This document shows, one piece after another, positions 22,939 to 32,622 of a stretch of DNA of 64,000 bases. The notes under the pieces are model-generated. The model was not told the DNA's origin. It made no database searches and was given only the letters and a program-made list of their open reading frames with translations. This DNA is from JAWXBA01 sp048499805 (GTDB lineage: Bacteria > Gemmatimonadota > Gemmatimonadetes > Gemmatimonadales > GWC2-71-9), in contig JASNZF010000002.1 of assembly GCA_048499805.1 (NCBI GenBank), positions 620,001 to 684,000 of the forward strand. Reading direction: 5' to 3'. Both the position numbers and the translations under genes were made by a program. The number at the start of each line of letters is the position of its first letter. The stretch's first letter is position 1.

Positions 22939-23696
22939 GCACCATGCGCCTCCAGCGGGCCCTGGCTCGGGCCGGTGTGGCCTCCCGCCGCGCCGCCGAG
23001 GAACTGATCAAGGCCGGCAAGGTCCGGGTCGACGGCACGGTGGCCACGCTCGGCAGCAGCGTCGATCCCGACACCCAGAAGATCACCGTCAACGGGCGGC
23101 GGGTCGCCCAGGTGGCCCGCCGGTGGCTCGCCTTCCACAAGCCGATGGGCGTGGTGACCACCGCCAGCGATGAGCAGGGGCGGCCCACCGTCTTCGATGC
23201 GATTCCCGACCATGCGGGGCTGACCTACGTGGGGCGCCTCGACGTCAACACCACCGGGCTGCTGCTGCTCACCACCGATGGCGAGGCGGTCTTCCGGCTC
23301 ACCCATCCCCGGTACCGGATTCCCCGCTCCTACACGGCGCTGATGCATGGCATCTCGCCCGCGGAGATCGAGGCGGCCGCCAGCCGCCCCGTGGTGGTCG
23401 ACGGTCGGCCGGTGACCCCGACCCGGGTGCGGGTCCGCCCCGGGCGCGAGGGCCGGAGCATCGTGGACCTGACCCTGGTCGAGGGGCGGCACCACATCGT
23501 GCGCAAGTGGGGCGAGGCGATCGGCGCCAAGGTGGAGCGCCTGGCCCGGATGACCTACGGTCCGGTGCGGCTCGGCGACCTGCCGGTCGGACGGTGGCGG
23601 CCGCTCACGCCCAAGGAGGAGCAGGCGCTCTACGCCGCCATCAAGCTCGATCCCGAGGGCGACCCCACCCCGACGCCGCGCCGGCGGAAGTCATGA
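22935..23696 (+). CDS. rluB: 23S rRNA pseudouridine synthase (RluB/RsuA family)
   Basis: 253 aa. An S4 RNA-binding domain (MRLQRALARAGVASRRAAEELI) precedes the catalytic domain with GRLDVNTTGLLLLTTDG, where Asp is the nucleophile, and KPMGVVTT. It isomerises a uridine in rRNA; neighbours scpAB match the common scpA-scpB-rluB order. GTG start at 22935. Confidence 0.92.
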   Translation: MSTMRLQRALARAGVASRRAAEELIKAGKVRVDGTVATLGSSVDPDTQKITVNGRRVAQVARRWLAFHKPMGVVTTASDEQGRPTVFDAIPDHAGLTYVGRLDVNTTGLLLLTTDGEAVFRLTHPRYRIPRSYTALMHGISPAEIEAAASRPVVVDGRPVTPTRVRVRPGREGRSIVDLTLVEGRHHIVRKWGEAIGAKVERLARMTYGPVRLGDLPVGRWRPLTPKEEQALYAAIKLDPEGDPTPTPRRRKS

Positions 23697-24667
23697 CCGA
23701 GGTCCGTACCGTCTCCAACGATCCGACCCTCGTGCGCGAGGTGCGCCAGGAAGTGGCGCTCCGGGTGGTGGGGCAGGAGATGATGATCGACCGGCTCCTG
23801 ATCGGGCTGCTCACCGGCGGGCACGTCCTGCTGGAGGGAGTCCCCGGACTGGCCAAGACGCTGGCGATCCGGACCCTCGCCGAGGTGCTGCACGCCTCGT
23901 TCGCCCGGGTCCAGTTCACGCCCGACCTGCTCCCGGCCGACCTGATCGGGACGATGGTCTACGACCAGACCTCGCAGTCGTTCAACGTCAAGCAGGGGCC
24001 GATCTTCGCCCAGATCGTCCTGGCCGACGAGATCAACCGGGCGCCGGCCAAGGTGCAGTCGGCGCTGCTCGAGGCGATGCAGGAGCGGCAGGTCTCGATC
24101 GGCGGGAAGAGCCTGCCGCTGCCGGAGCCGTTCCTGGTGCTGGCCACCCAGAACCCGATCGAGAGCGAGGGGACCTACCCGCTCCCCGAGGCGCAGCTGG
24201 ACCGGTTCCTCCTCAAGGTGACGGTGGGTTACCCCAGCCGGGCCGAGGAGAAGGAGGTCCTGCTCCGGATGAGCGGCGGGGGCGCGATTCCGGTGCGCCG
24301 CCTGGTGGAACCGGACGCGATCCTCGCCGCCCGATCGGAGATCGCCGGGGTCCACCTTGACCCGCGGCTGGTGGACTACATCGTCGACCTGGTGCGGGGG
24401 ACCCGGGAACCGGCCGCCATCGGGCTGGACGGGCTGGTCTCGCTGATCGCGTTCGGGGCCTCGCCCCGCGCCTCGATCGCACTGGCCCAGGCGGCCCGCG
24501 CCCACGCCTGGCTGCGGGGCCGGGACTACGTGGCGCCCGACGACATCCAGGCGCTGGCCCCCGATGTCTTCCGTCACCGGCTGGTGCTGACCTTCGAGGC
24601 GGAGGCGGAGGATGCCACCGCCGACAGCATCATCCGCCAGGTCCTGAACGCCGTTCCCGCGCCCTAG
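23693..24667 (+). CDS. MoxR-family AAA ATPase
   Basis: 324 aa. Walker A GVPGLAKT, Walker B LADEINRAPAK, and the MoxR block ALLEAMQERQVSIGG are present, with the ATQNPIE sensor 1 segment. MoxR ATPases act as chaperones that insert cofactors or mature complexes with VWA-domain partners. It begins the aerotolerance-type cluster that continues with DUF58, BatA, BatB and BatD. The ATG at 23693 overlaps the rluB stop. Confidence 0.94.
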   Translation: MTEVRTVSNDPTLVREVRQEVALRVVGQEMMIDRLLIGLLTGGHVLLEGVPGLAKTLAIRTLAEVLHASFARVQFTPDLLPADLIGTMVYDQTSQSFNVKQGPIFAQIVLADEINRAPAKVQSALLEAMQERQVSIGGKSLPLPEPFLVLATQNPIESEGTYPLPEAQLDRFLLKVTVGYPSRAEEKEVLLRMSGGGAIPVRRLVEPDAILAARSEIAGVHLDPRLVDYIVDLVRGTREPAAIGLDGLVSLIAFGASPRASIALAQAARAHAWLRGRDYVAPDDIQALAPDVFRHRLVLTFEAEAEDATADSIIRQVLNAVPAP

Positions 24668-24697
24668 GCGGGGGCGGCCCGCCCGATTCGCCACGCC

Positions 24698-25594
24698 ATG
24701 CCGCCGATCTCACCCGACATCCTCCGCCATGTGAAGGCGATTGCCCTGCGGGCGCGGGGGATCGTCGACACCATCCTGGCCGGCGAGTACCGCTCGGTCT
24801 TCCGCGGCCAGGGCATGGAGTTCGCCGAGGTGCGGGCCTACGAGCCCGGCGACGACTTCCGCGCCATCGACTGGAACGTCTCGGCCCGCTTCGGGTCGCC
24901 CTACGTCAAGACCTTCACCGAGGAGCGGGAGCTGACGCTCCTGGTGATGGTGGACCAGTCCGGCTCGGCCCGCACTGGCGGGCCCTCCGCGAAGGTGGAC
25001 CGTGCGGTCGAGGTGGCAGCGGTGCTGGCGCTCGCCGCAGCCCGGCAGCACGACCGGGTCGGCGCCCTGCTGTTCACCGATCATCCCGAGCACGTCGTCC
25101 CGCCCCGCAAGGGGCGCCGCCACGCCATGCGCGTCATCCGCGACATGCTCGCCTTCCAGCCCACCTCGCGAGGCACCGACCTGGCCGGCGCCATCCGGTA
25201 CGCCGCCCGGTTGCTCCGGCACCGGAGCATCGTGGTGGTGCTCTCCGACTTCCAGGCCGAGGGCTGGGAGCAGCCGTTCCGGCAGCTGGCGGCGCGGCAC
25301 GACGTGGTGGCGATCACCGTTGACGACCCCCGGGAGCTCGCCCCCGCCAGCGCCGGGTGGATCGAGTTCCAGGATGCGGAGTCGGACCAGCGCACCCTGG
25401 TGGACACCGGGAGTCTCGCGGTGCGCCGCCGCTGGAAGACGATCGCGCTGCGCCGGCAGGCCCGGCGCGCCCAGCTGCTCAAGGCCTCCGGCGCCGACCA
25501 CCTGTCGCTGACCACCGAGGGTGACTTCGCCCTGCCGCTGCGGCGGATCTTCGCGGAGCGGCTCCGGCGCCGCGGCCGCCGGCGGGCCTCCTGA
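24698..25594 (+). CDS. DUF58 domain protein
   Basis: 298 aa. The DUF58 signature is FAEVRAYEPGDDFRAIDWNVSAR followed by a VWA-like MIDAS start VMVDQSGSA (DxSxS). Always next to moxR, it is thought to be the substrate or partner of the ATPase. Soluble here, without the usual N-terminal membrane helices. 30 bases after moxR. Confidence 0.92.
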   Translation: MPPISPDILRHVKAIALRARGIVDTILAGEYRSVFRGQGMEFAEVRAYEPGDDFRAIDWNVSARFGSPYVKTFTEERELTLLVMVDQSGSARTGGPSAKVDRAVEVAAVLALAAARQHDRVGALLFTDHPEHVVPPRKGRRHAMRVIRDMLAFQPTSRGTDLAGAIRYAARLLRHRSIVVVLSDFQAEGWEQPFRQLAARHDVVAITVDDPRELAPASAGWIEFQDAESDQRTLVDTGSLAVRRRWKTIALRRQARRAQLLKASGADHLSLTTEGDFALPLRRIFAERLRRRGRRRAS

Positions 25595-26313
25595 TGTTGG
25601 GCCTGCTCTGGGTGCTGCTCCAGGCCCCACCCGCCGGACCCCTCGTGGGCGACACCGTCTGGATCGACCGCGAGGTGCGCGCCCCGGCGGGGAGCCTGCT
25701 CCGTCCACTGCCGTGGGACCCGGGGCCGGTCGCGAGTGTCCTCGGCTCGCCGCAGGTGGAGGTGCGCACCGACGGCTGGCTGCTGCGCTATCCCGTGGTC
25801 TTCTGGCAGGTCGGTCGTCACCGCCTCGAGGTGCCGGGTCCGCTGGTGATCCGGGCGGACGGCCGCACCGACTCGCTCCCTCCGCGCACCGTTGACGTGG
25901 AGATCGCGTCGGTGGTCCCGGCCGGCGGGGCGGCGCGGGATACCGTTACCCCGCGACCGGCGGCAGAGCTGCTGCCGACGGGCGAGCAGACGCTGCAGCC
26001 GGTGGTGATCCTGGTGCTGCTGGCGGCCATCGGGCTGGCGCCGCTGCACTGGTGGTGGCGCCGCCGCGGTCCGGCCCCGGTGCGCCCCAGCCACGCGGTG
26101 CGCCGGGAGGTGCTCCCCGACACGGCGGTGCTCGCGGACTGGGAGCGGTTGGGGGAGTGGCGGCTGGTCGCCGACACCTGGATCGCCCGGCTGGAGGCCG
26201 GTGGCCGGGGCGAGGCGGGGGAGCGGCTTCTTGCGGCGCTGCGAGAGGCCCGGTTCGGGACGGGTGATCCGGCAGTGCTGGAGCGGCTCTGCCGCGAGGC
26301 GGCGGCGCTGTGA
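25594..26313 (+). CDS. membrane protein of Bat/MoxR operon
   Basis: 239 aa. A hydrophobic N-terminus, then a beta-rich extracytoplasmic domain (residues 20-115), one transmembrane helix (LQPVVILVLLAAIGLAPLHWWW, about 130-152) and a helical cytoplasmic tail. This topology and position match the small DUF4381-like/BatD-like proteins in such clusters, but no motif settles it. Overlaps the DUF58 stop by one base and batA by four. Confidence 0.8.
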   Translation: MLGLLWVLLQAPPAGPLVGDTVWIDREVRAPAGSLLRPLPWDPGPVASVLGSPQVEVRTDGWLLRYPVVFWQVGRHRLEVPGPLVIRADGRTDSLPPRTVDVEIASVVPAGGAARDTVTPRPAAELLPTGEQTLQPVVILVLLAAIGLAPLHWWWRRRGPAPVRPSHAVRREVLPDTAVLADWERLGEWRLVADTWIARLEAGGRGEAGERLLAALREARFGTGDPAVLERLCREAAAL

Positions 26314-27284
26314 GCCTCGCCCGTCCGTGGATCCTCCTCCTCGTGGTGGCGATCCCGCTGTGGCTCTGGTGGCGCCACCGGCATCCCGGTGCCGTCGTGC
26401 CCCACGGCGACGGGGAACTGCCGGCCGGCGCCGCCAAGCGCACCTGGCTGCCGCTCGTCCCGCCCGCGCTCCGCGCCCTGACCCTGACCCTCTTCCTGCT
26501 CGCGGCAGCCGGGCCGCAGCTGGGGAGCAGCCGGCTGGTGGAGCGGCGCGAGGGGATCGCGATCATGATCGCGGTGGACATCTCGAGCAGCATGCTGGCG
26601 GAGGACTTCGCACCATCGAACCGGCTGGAGGTGGCGAAGCGCCAGGCGATCGCCTTCATCCGGGGACGGACCGCGGACCGGATCGGGATGGTGGCATTTG
26701 CCGGCGAAGCGCTGACCCTGGTCCCCGCCACGCTGGACTACCCGGTGCTGGAGCGCTCGGTGCTCGACCTCCGGATCGGGGCGCTGCAGGACGGCACCGC
26801 CATCGGCAGCGGACTCGCGACCGCGGTGAACCGGTTGCGGCGGTTGCCCGAGCGCTCCAAGGTGGTGCTGCTGCTCACCGACGGCGAGAACAACCGCGGC
26901 GCGGTGGATCCCCGCACCGCGGCGGAGGCCGCCGCCGCGTTTGGGATCCGGGTCTACACCGTCGGAGTGGGGACGGAGGGGGAGGCGCGGATCCCGACGG
27001 GACGGGGCTTGAGCGGCTTCCGCTATGAGATGCTCCCGGTCCGGATTGACGAGGAACTGCTGCAGGAGATGGCCGCCACGACCGGTGGCCGCTACTTCCG
27101 CGCCAAGGATGCCGAGGCGCTGAGCCGGATCTTCCGGCAGATCGACGAGCTCGAGCGCACCCCGGTCGAGACGGTGCGCTACACCCAGCACGCGGAGCTG
27201 GCGCGTCCGCTGCTGCTGGCCGGCCTGCTGGTGCTGGTGGTCGAGCTGCTGCTCGGCGCCACCGCCGTGGTCCGGGTGCCATGA
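26310..27284 (+). CDS. batA: VWA-domain membrane protein BatA
   Basis: 324 aa. Two N-terminal transmembrane helices, a VWA domain with a full MIDAS (IAVDISSSMLAED, LLLTDGENN), and a C-terminal transmembrane helix (LLLAGLLVLVVELLLG). Bat proteins of Bacteroides affect aerotolerance; their biochemical role is unclear. GTG start overlapping the previous gene. Confidence 0.9.
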   Translation: MSLARPWILLLVVAIPLWLWWRHRHPGAVVPHGDGELPAGAAKRTWLPLVPPALRALTLTLFLLAAAGPQLGSSRLVERREGIAIMIAVDISSSMLAEDFAPSNRLEVAKRQAIAFIRGRTADRIGMVAFAGEALTLVPATLDYPVLERSVLDLRIGALQDGTAIGSGLATAVNRLRRLPERSKVVLLLTDGENNRGAVDPRTAAEAAAAFGIRVYTVGVGTEGEARIPTGRGLSGFRYEMLPVRIDEELLQEMAATTGGRYFRAKDAEALSRIFRQIDELERTPVETVRYTQHAELARPLLLAGLLVLVVELLLGATAVVRVP

Positions 27285-28891
27285 GGTTCGAGTGGCCCTG
27301 GCTCCTGTGGGCGGCGCCGGTGGTGGCGCTGCTCTTCGTGGGGCTCGGGACCCTGGTCCGGCGGGCGCGGGTCCGCGCCGCAGAGGCCTGGGGACCCGGG
27401 CTGGGCGCCGAGGCGCGGGCGCTGGGCCGGCGCTCGGCACTCGGGCTGGGCGTGATCGGGCTGGTGGCCACCGCCGCTGCGGCAGGGCCGCGATTCGGTC
27501 GCCAGGAGGTGGACATCGAGAGCCGGGCGCTCAACATCGTGCTGGCGGTGGACATCTCGCGGTCGATGCTGGCGGAGGATGTCGGCCCCAGCCGGCTGCG
27601 CCGGTCGGTGCAGGAGGCCCGCCGGCTGCTCCAGGACGCCAGCGATGACCGCCTGGCACTGGTGGCCTTCGCCGGGCGCAGCTACATCCTCACGCCGCTG
27701 ACGCTCGACGCGGCTGCGGTGCAGCTCTATCTCGATCACCTCGACCCCGACATCGCCAGCGAGGGCGGCACCGACCTCGGCAGCGTACTCCGCCAGGGCG
27801 GGGAACTGCTCGCCGCTGCCGCCCAGGGCGGGGACCGGGCGCTGGTGGTCTTCACCGATGGCGAGGGCCATGACTCGCTCCCGCTGGCGCTTTCGGCCGC
27901 CGCCCGGCTCCGGGCCGATGGCGTGACGCTGGTGGTGGTGGCCCAGGGTGGCGCCGAGCCGGTGCGGCTCCCGGTGCGCGACTCGGTGGGCGCGCTGGTC
28001 GGCTACCAGCGGGATGTCGATGGCAGCGAAGTACTGAGCTCCGCGCGGGAAGACAACCTCCGGGCGATCGCCAACGCCGCGGGGGGCGCCCTGGTGCAAT
28101 CGGACGTCCGCGACCAGGCGGCGGCGGTGCGGGGGATCCTGGCCTCGCTCGAGCGACGGCCGGCCCGCGACCGGCGGGTGGATGACCTGGTGCCCCGGGC
28201 GTGGATCGGCGCGCTGCTGGCGTTCGTCCTCCTGCTGCTCCATTCCGCCACCCGGCGCAGCGCCGCGCTGGCGGGCCTCGCCCTGGTGCTCACCGGCGCG
28301 CCGGCCGAGGGGCAGCGGCCAGCATCGGGCGGCACCCCCGACCAGGCGGCAGCGGCGCGCGAGCTGCTGCAGCGGGCGCAGCGCCGGGTCTCGTCGGACA
28401 CTGCCTGGTACAACGCCGGCACCGCCGCGCTGGCGGCGGGCGACCTGCCGGCGGCCCGAGCCGCCCTGAGTACCGCGGCGCGGTCGCTCGATCCCGACCT
28501 GCGTTTCCGTGCCCTCTACAACCTGGGGCTGGCCGGGCTGCTCGAGTCGCGGGCGGATTCGACCCGGCGCGACGAGCTCCTGGCCGAGTCGGTGCAGCAC
28601 CTCCGCGAGGCGCTGCTGCTGCGACCGGATCGGCTGGATGCAAAGTGGAACCTCGAGCTCGCGTCGCGCCGGCAGTCGCCGCCGCCGCCCAATCCGCGGG
28701 GCGGGGGAGGCGCGACACCGCCGGCGCAGGGGGGCGGCGACGATCCGGATGCAGTGACGCGGCCGGGGGCGCTGAGCCGGGCCGAGGCCGAGCGGATCCT
28801 GGCGTCGGTGGAGCAGGCGGAGCGCGGGGTGCGCGAGGACCAGGTGCGGCGCCGGCGAGGCCTCACCGCACGCACGGCGAGGGACTGGTGA
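27281..28891 (+). CDS. batB: BatB-type VWA protein fused to TPR region (BatB-BatC)
   Basis: 536 aa. Residues 1-70 hold two transmembrane helices. A VWA domain with MIDAS (VLAVDISRSMLAED, VVFTDGEGHD) spans about 85-280, another hydrophobic segment follows near 310-345, and TPR-like helices (TAWYNAGTAALAAGDLPAARAAL, RALYNLGLAG) fill the rest, ending in a Pro/Gly linker and a charged helix. In Bacteroides BatB and BatC are separate proteins; here they are joined. ATGA overlap with batA and GTGA overlap with the next gene. Confidence 0.88.
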   Translation: MRFEWPWLLWAAPVVALLFVGLGTLVRRARVRAAEAWGPGLGAEARALGRRSALGLGVIGLVATAAAAGPRFGRQEVDIESRALNIVLAVDISRSMLAEDVGPSRLRRSVQEARRLLQDASDDRLALVAFAGRSYILTPLTLDAAAVQLYLDHLDPDIASEGGTDLGSVLRQGGELLAAAAQGGDRALVVFTDGEGHDSLPLALSAAARLRADGVTLVVVAQGGAEPVRLPVRDSVGALVGYQRDVDGSEVLSSAREDNLRAIANAAGGALVQSDVRDQAAAVRGILASLERRPARDRRVDDLVPRAWIGALLAFVLLLLHSATRRSAALAGLALVLTGAPAEGQRPASGGTPDQAAAARELLQRAQRRVSSDTAWYNAGTAALAAGDLPAARAALSTAARSLDPDLRFRALYNLGLAGLLESRADSTRRDELLAESVQHLREALLLRPDRLDAKWNLELASRRQSPPPPNPRGGGGATPPAQGGGDDPDAVTRPGALSRAEAERILASVEQAERGVREDQVRRRRGLTARTARDW

Positions 28892-30882
28892 TCGCGCAGG
28901 CGCTCCTGCTCCTGCAGGCGGCGATGCCCAACTCGACCATCGCCACCCGGGTCGAGTCGATGCTCGGCCGGTCGGAGTATCCACGGGAAGGGGACGTGGC
29001 GGTGATCACCACCCCGTCCACCGACACCGTCTACGTCGGCGACCAGGTCGAGGTGATCACGGTGGCGTGGTTCCCGACCTCGGTCCGCGAACGCCTGCGC
29101 CGTCCGCCCACCCTCCGCCCACCGTCGCTGAACGGAGTGTGGAGTCTGCCGGTGGTCACCCTGCCAGGGGTGGCCGCGCGCCGGGTGGTGGGCGAGACGA
29201 ACTACGACCTCTATGCCAGCCATCAGGTGGTCTTTCCGGTGACCCCTGGGCGCCTGACCATTCCGTCGGCCGACCTGGCATTCTCGAGTCCCGCCTCCCG
29301 CCAATTCTTCGGCGACGAGCGACGGGAGGACCGCCGCAGCCGCGAACGGACCGTGGTGGTCCTGCCGCTGCCCGACGCCCGGCGCCCGGATGGGTTCGAT
29401 GGACCGGTGGCGCGGGGGCTCCAGCTCCGCTGGCGGATCGCCAGCCCGAACGCGCGGGTCGGTGAGCTGCTGGCCGTGGACCTGCTGCTAACCGGCGAAG
29501 GGAACCTCGCGCTCTGGGGTCCGCCCGAGGTCGACTGGCCGGCCGGGGTCCGGGTCTATCCGGACCGGGACACCGAGTCGCCGGGATGGCGCGGGGCCCG
29601 GCTCGCCGGCACCCGGCAGTTCCGCTACCTCCTGCTGCCGGATTCCGCGGGAAGCGTGACGTTGCCGGAGATCCGGTATTCCCATTTCGACCCGCTGCAG
29701 CGCTCCTACCGGACCGCCACCGCCCCCGCGGTCCTGATCCCGATCCTGCCACCGGCGACCCCGGGAGAAATCCGCGCCCCACCACCACTCCTGCCGGAGG
29801 TAGCGCCGGCCTGGACCGATCGCCTTGGATCGCCGCCTGCCGGTGCCCTCATCGGTGGCCTCCTCTTGGCCCCGCTCCTGGTGCTGGCGACCCTCGGGTG
29901 GCGCCGGCGCGCGGCGGCGCGGGTGGCACCGGTCACCGCCCAGGCGCTCAGCCGGTTCGAACTGGTCCTGTCCCGGCTGGCGGGCGCCTCGGGTCGCCGG
30001 AAGCAGGGCGCCATCGATGCCGCGCTCCGCCGGGCAGGGGTGCACCGGGACGAGGCCGCACGGGCGGTGGAACTGCACCAGCGGATCCGGGCGCTGCGCT
30101 ATGCGCGACCCGAGTCCCGCTCGGGGAGCGAGACCGAGCTGGCGGAAGAGTCGGCCCGATGGCTGGCGCGCCTGCCGGCGGCGCTGCTGCGAAAGACCCT
30201 GGGTGCGTCGGTGCTGCTCCTGGTGGGAGTCGGGGGCGGGATCGCCCCGGCGCAGGAACCCTCGCCCACGGCCCTGTTCGCGGAGGGTGCGTGGGAGGCG
30301 GCGGCGGTGGCCCAGGCGCGCCGGATGACCCCGGAGACCGGATCGGCCGAGGCGTGGTACAACCTTGGCGCGATGCGCTGGATGGCCCACCAGGATGCGG
30401 CCGCCGCCGCCGCATGGCTCGAGGCGCTCCGACTCGCGCCGCGCAATCCCAGCATCCGCCGCGGCTGGGAGGAACTGGCGCTGCGCCACCAGCAGGTCCG
30501 GGGCTGGGAACCTGCCCTGGCGCTCTCCCCTGGGGAGCTGGTCCTCGCGGGGCTGGCGCTGTGGTGGGTGGGCTTTGGCCTGCTGGCGTGGCGCTGGCCG
30601 AGGCGCCGAGTGGCCCTTGCCGTGGCCTCCGCAGGCGCGCTCGTGCTCGTGGTCGGGATGGGCACCCGCGCCTCGCGGCAACGTCCCGAGGCGTTCACGG
30701 TGACGACGGTGCCGCTCCGGGAGGCGCCGCACGGACTGGCGGCGACCAGCGGCACGGTGGGTGGGGTGACCCTGGTCCGGGTCGAGGACCGGGACGGTGC
30801 CTGGGTGCGCATCCGGGATCCCCTCGGCAGGTCGGGGTGGCTGCCGGCCTCGGCGGTGGTGGCGATGCGCGGATTAGATTGA
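28888..30882 (+). CDS. BatD-like protein fused to TPR and SH3 domains (BatD-BatE)
   Basis: 664 aa. The first 300 residues are a beta-rich periplasmic BatD domain (VYVGDQVEVITVAW, FPVTPGRLTIPSADLAFSS). A transmembrane helix (ALIGGLLLAPLLVLATLGW) follows, then a cytoplasmic helical part, a hydrophobic segment near 440, TPR-like helices (SAEAWYNLGAMRWMAHQDAA), two more transmembrane helices and a C-terminal SH3-like domain (GVTLVRVEDRDGAWVRIRDP). This corresponds to BatD plus BatE in one chain. The start is GTG at 28888, overlapping the batB stop. Confidence 0.85.
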   Translation: MIAQALLLLQAAMPNSTIATRVESMLGRSEYPREGDVAVITTPSTDTVYVGDQVEVITVAWFPTSVRERLRRPPTLRPPSLNGVWSLPVVTLPGVAARRVVGETNYDLYASHQVVFPVTPGRLTIPSADLAFSSPASRQFFGDERREDRRSRERTVVVLPLPDARRPDGFDGPVARGLQLRWRIASPNARVGELLAVDLLLTGEGNLALWGPPEVDWPAGVRVYPDRDTESPGWRGARLAGTRQFRYLLLPDSAGSVTLPEIRYSHFDPLQRSYRTATAPAVLIPILPPATPGEIRAPPPLLPEVAPAWTDRLGSPPAGALIGGLLLAPLLVLATLGWRRRAAARVAPVTAQALSRFELVLSRLAGASGRRKQGAIDAALRRAGVHRDEAARAVELHQRIRALRYARPESRSGSETELAEESARWLARLPAALLRKTLGASVLLLVGVGGGIAPAQEPSPTALFAEGAWEAAAVAQARRMTPETGSAEAWYNLGAMRWMAHQDAAAAAAWLEALRLAPRNPSIRRGWEELALRHQQVRGWEPALALSPGELVLAGLALWWVGFGLLAWRWPRRRVALAVASAGALVLVVGMGTRASRQRPEAFTVTTVPLREAPHGLAATSGTVGGVTLVRVEDRDGAWVRIRDPLGRSGWLPASAVVAMRGLD

Positions 30883-30885
30883 GGC

Positions 30886-32622
30886 ATGGCCATTCCTTCC
30901 GCTCGGCGCATCGCCATCCTTGCCAATACCGTTGCCGACCAGATCGCCGCTGGCGAGGTGGTCGAGCGCCCCGCGTCCGCTGTCAAGGAACTGGTGGAGA
31001 ACGCGCTCGATGCCGGCGCCCGCCACGTGCGCATTGCCCTGGAGAACGGCGGCAAGACCGCGATCGAGGTGGCCGACGACGGCAGTGGGATGGGCCGGGA
31101 CGATGCGCTCCGCTCGCTCGACCGGCACGCCACGAGCAAGATCGCCTCCGCCAGCGACCTGGTCGGGGTCCGGACCTTCGGGTTCCGGGGCGAGGCACTA
31201 CCCGCCATCGCGTCGGTCTCCCGGTTCACCCTGGTCACGGCGGAGACCGCCGGCGAGGGGACGGAGGTCACCGTGACCGGCGGGCGGGTGGACGGGGTGG
31301 CCCCCGCCGCGCGGCAGCAGGGCACCACCGTGACCGTGCGCGGGCTGTTCTTCAACACCCCGGCCCGGCGCAAGTTCCTCCGCTCGGTCTCCTCCGAGGC
31401 CCGGCAGGCCTGGGAGGTCGTGGCCACCCTGGCGCTGGCGCATCCGGCGGTGGGGTTCGAGATGGTGATCGACGGCCGGGTGCGACTCGCCGTGCCGCCC
31501 GACCAGGCCCCCGATGCCCGGCTGAGCGCGGTCTGGGGCGAGGACCTGCTGCGGACGATGGTCCCGGTGCAGTGGGCGCAGGGGCCGGTGCGGGTCAGCG
31601 GCTACATCCAGCGCCCGGGCGATGCCAAGCCGACCGGGCGCCGGGTCCAGCTGTTCATCAACGGGCGGCCGTTTCGCGACGCCCTCCTGGTGCGCGCCGT
31701 CGAGGCGGGCTACCGGAGCGCCATCCATCCCGGCGACCGGCCCTCGATCTTCCTGCAGATCGAGACCGCACCGGACCAGGTGGACGTCAACGTCCACCCG
31801 GCCAAGCTCGAGGTCCGCTTCCGCGAGCGCCTCGCAGTGGAACGCGCCCTCGAGGAGGGCGCCCGCAATGCCCTGGGGACCCTCGCGGCGGCGGCGCCGG
31901 TCGGCCAGTGGTCGGGGCTGGCCCCGCAGGTCTCGTATCCCACCGCCGGCCCCGCCGCCGGCGCTGCGGCGACCGGCGCGGTGACCGACCTCTTTGGCGA
32001 GGCGACCGAGACGATGGCGCCCCCGGGGGAGGCCAGCATCGAGCCCCGCGGGTTCGAGGCGCCGATCCTCCAGCTCTTCGACAGCTACCTGGCCTTCGAG
32101 TCGGCGGAGGGGATGGTGATCGTCGACCAGCACGCCGCCCACGAGCGGGTGCTGTATGAGGAGGTGATGGCCCAGCTCACCGCTGCCAACGCCCCCGCCC
32201 AGCGGTTGCTCCTCCCCCTGACGATTGAGCTCACCGACGAGGAACTCGAGGTGGTGGAGGCCCATGCCGCGCAGCTCGAGCGGGTTGGTTTCGACGTGGA
32301 ACCGTTCGGGGCCCGGAGCGTTGTCGTTCATACGGTCCCCTCGCCGCACCCGCGGTTCGATGCCGCCGCCTGCTTCCGGGAACTGGTGGCCGACCTGGCC
32401 CGCGGGCGCTTCGGGGGCTGGGCCAACCAGCTCGAGCGGTTCGCCGCCACCTTCGCCTGCCGTGCGGCGGTGAAGGCGGGGCAGGCGCTGTCGGACGGCG
32501 AGATGCGCCAGTTGCTGCTCCGCCTCTTTGCCAGCAGCCTGCCGCCCCACGACGTCCATGGCCGGGCGACGATCGTGCAACTGCCCCGCGAGGAACTGGA
32601 GCGACGGTTTGGGCGCCGGTAG
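30886..32622 (+). CDS. mutL: DNA mismatch repair protein MutL
   Basis: 578 aa. The GHKL ATPase domain is clear: ADQIAAGEVVERPASAVKEL, DDGSGM, and FGFRGEAL. The C-terminal domain has the endonuclease motif DQHAAHERVLYE and ACRAAVKAG. The usual CPHGRP motif reads DVHGRA, so the zinc-binding Cys is replaced by Asp. MutL couples MutS mismatch recognition to strand nicking. No mutS in the window. Followed by miaA, as in many genomes. Confidence 0.95.
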   Translation: MAIPSARRIAILANTVADQIAAGEVVERPASAVKELVENALDAGARHVRIALENGGKTAIEVADDGSGMGRDDALRSLDRHATSKIASASDLVGVRTFGFRGEALPAIASVSRFTLVTAETAGEGTEVTVTGGRVDGVAPAARQQGTTVTVRGLFFNTPARRKFLRSVSSEARQAWEVVATLALAHPAVGFEMVIDGRVRLAVPPDQAPDARLSAVWGEDLLRTMVPVQWAQGPVRVSGYIQRPGDAKPTGRRVQLFINGRPFRDALLVRAVEAGYRSAIHPGDRPSIFLQIETAPDQVDVNVHPAKLEVRFRERLAVERALEEGARNALGTLAAAAPVGQWSGLAPQVSYPTAGPAAGAAATGAVTDLFGEATETMAPPGEASIEPRGFEAPILQLFDSYLAFESAEGMVIVDQHAAHERVLYEEVMAQLTAANAPAQRLLLPLTIELTDEELEVVEAHAAQLERVGFDVEPFGARSVVVHTVPSPHPRFDAAACFRELVADLARGRFGGWANQLERFAATFACRAAVKAGQALSDGEMRQLLLRLFASSLPPHDVHGRATIVQLPREELERRFGRR

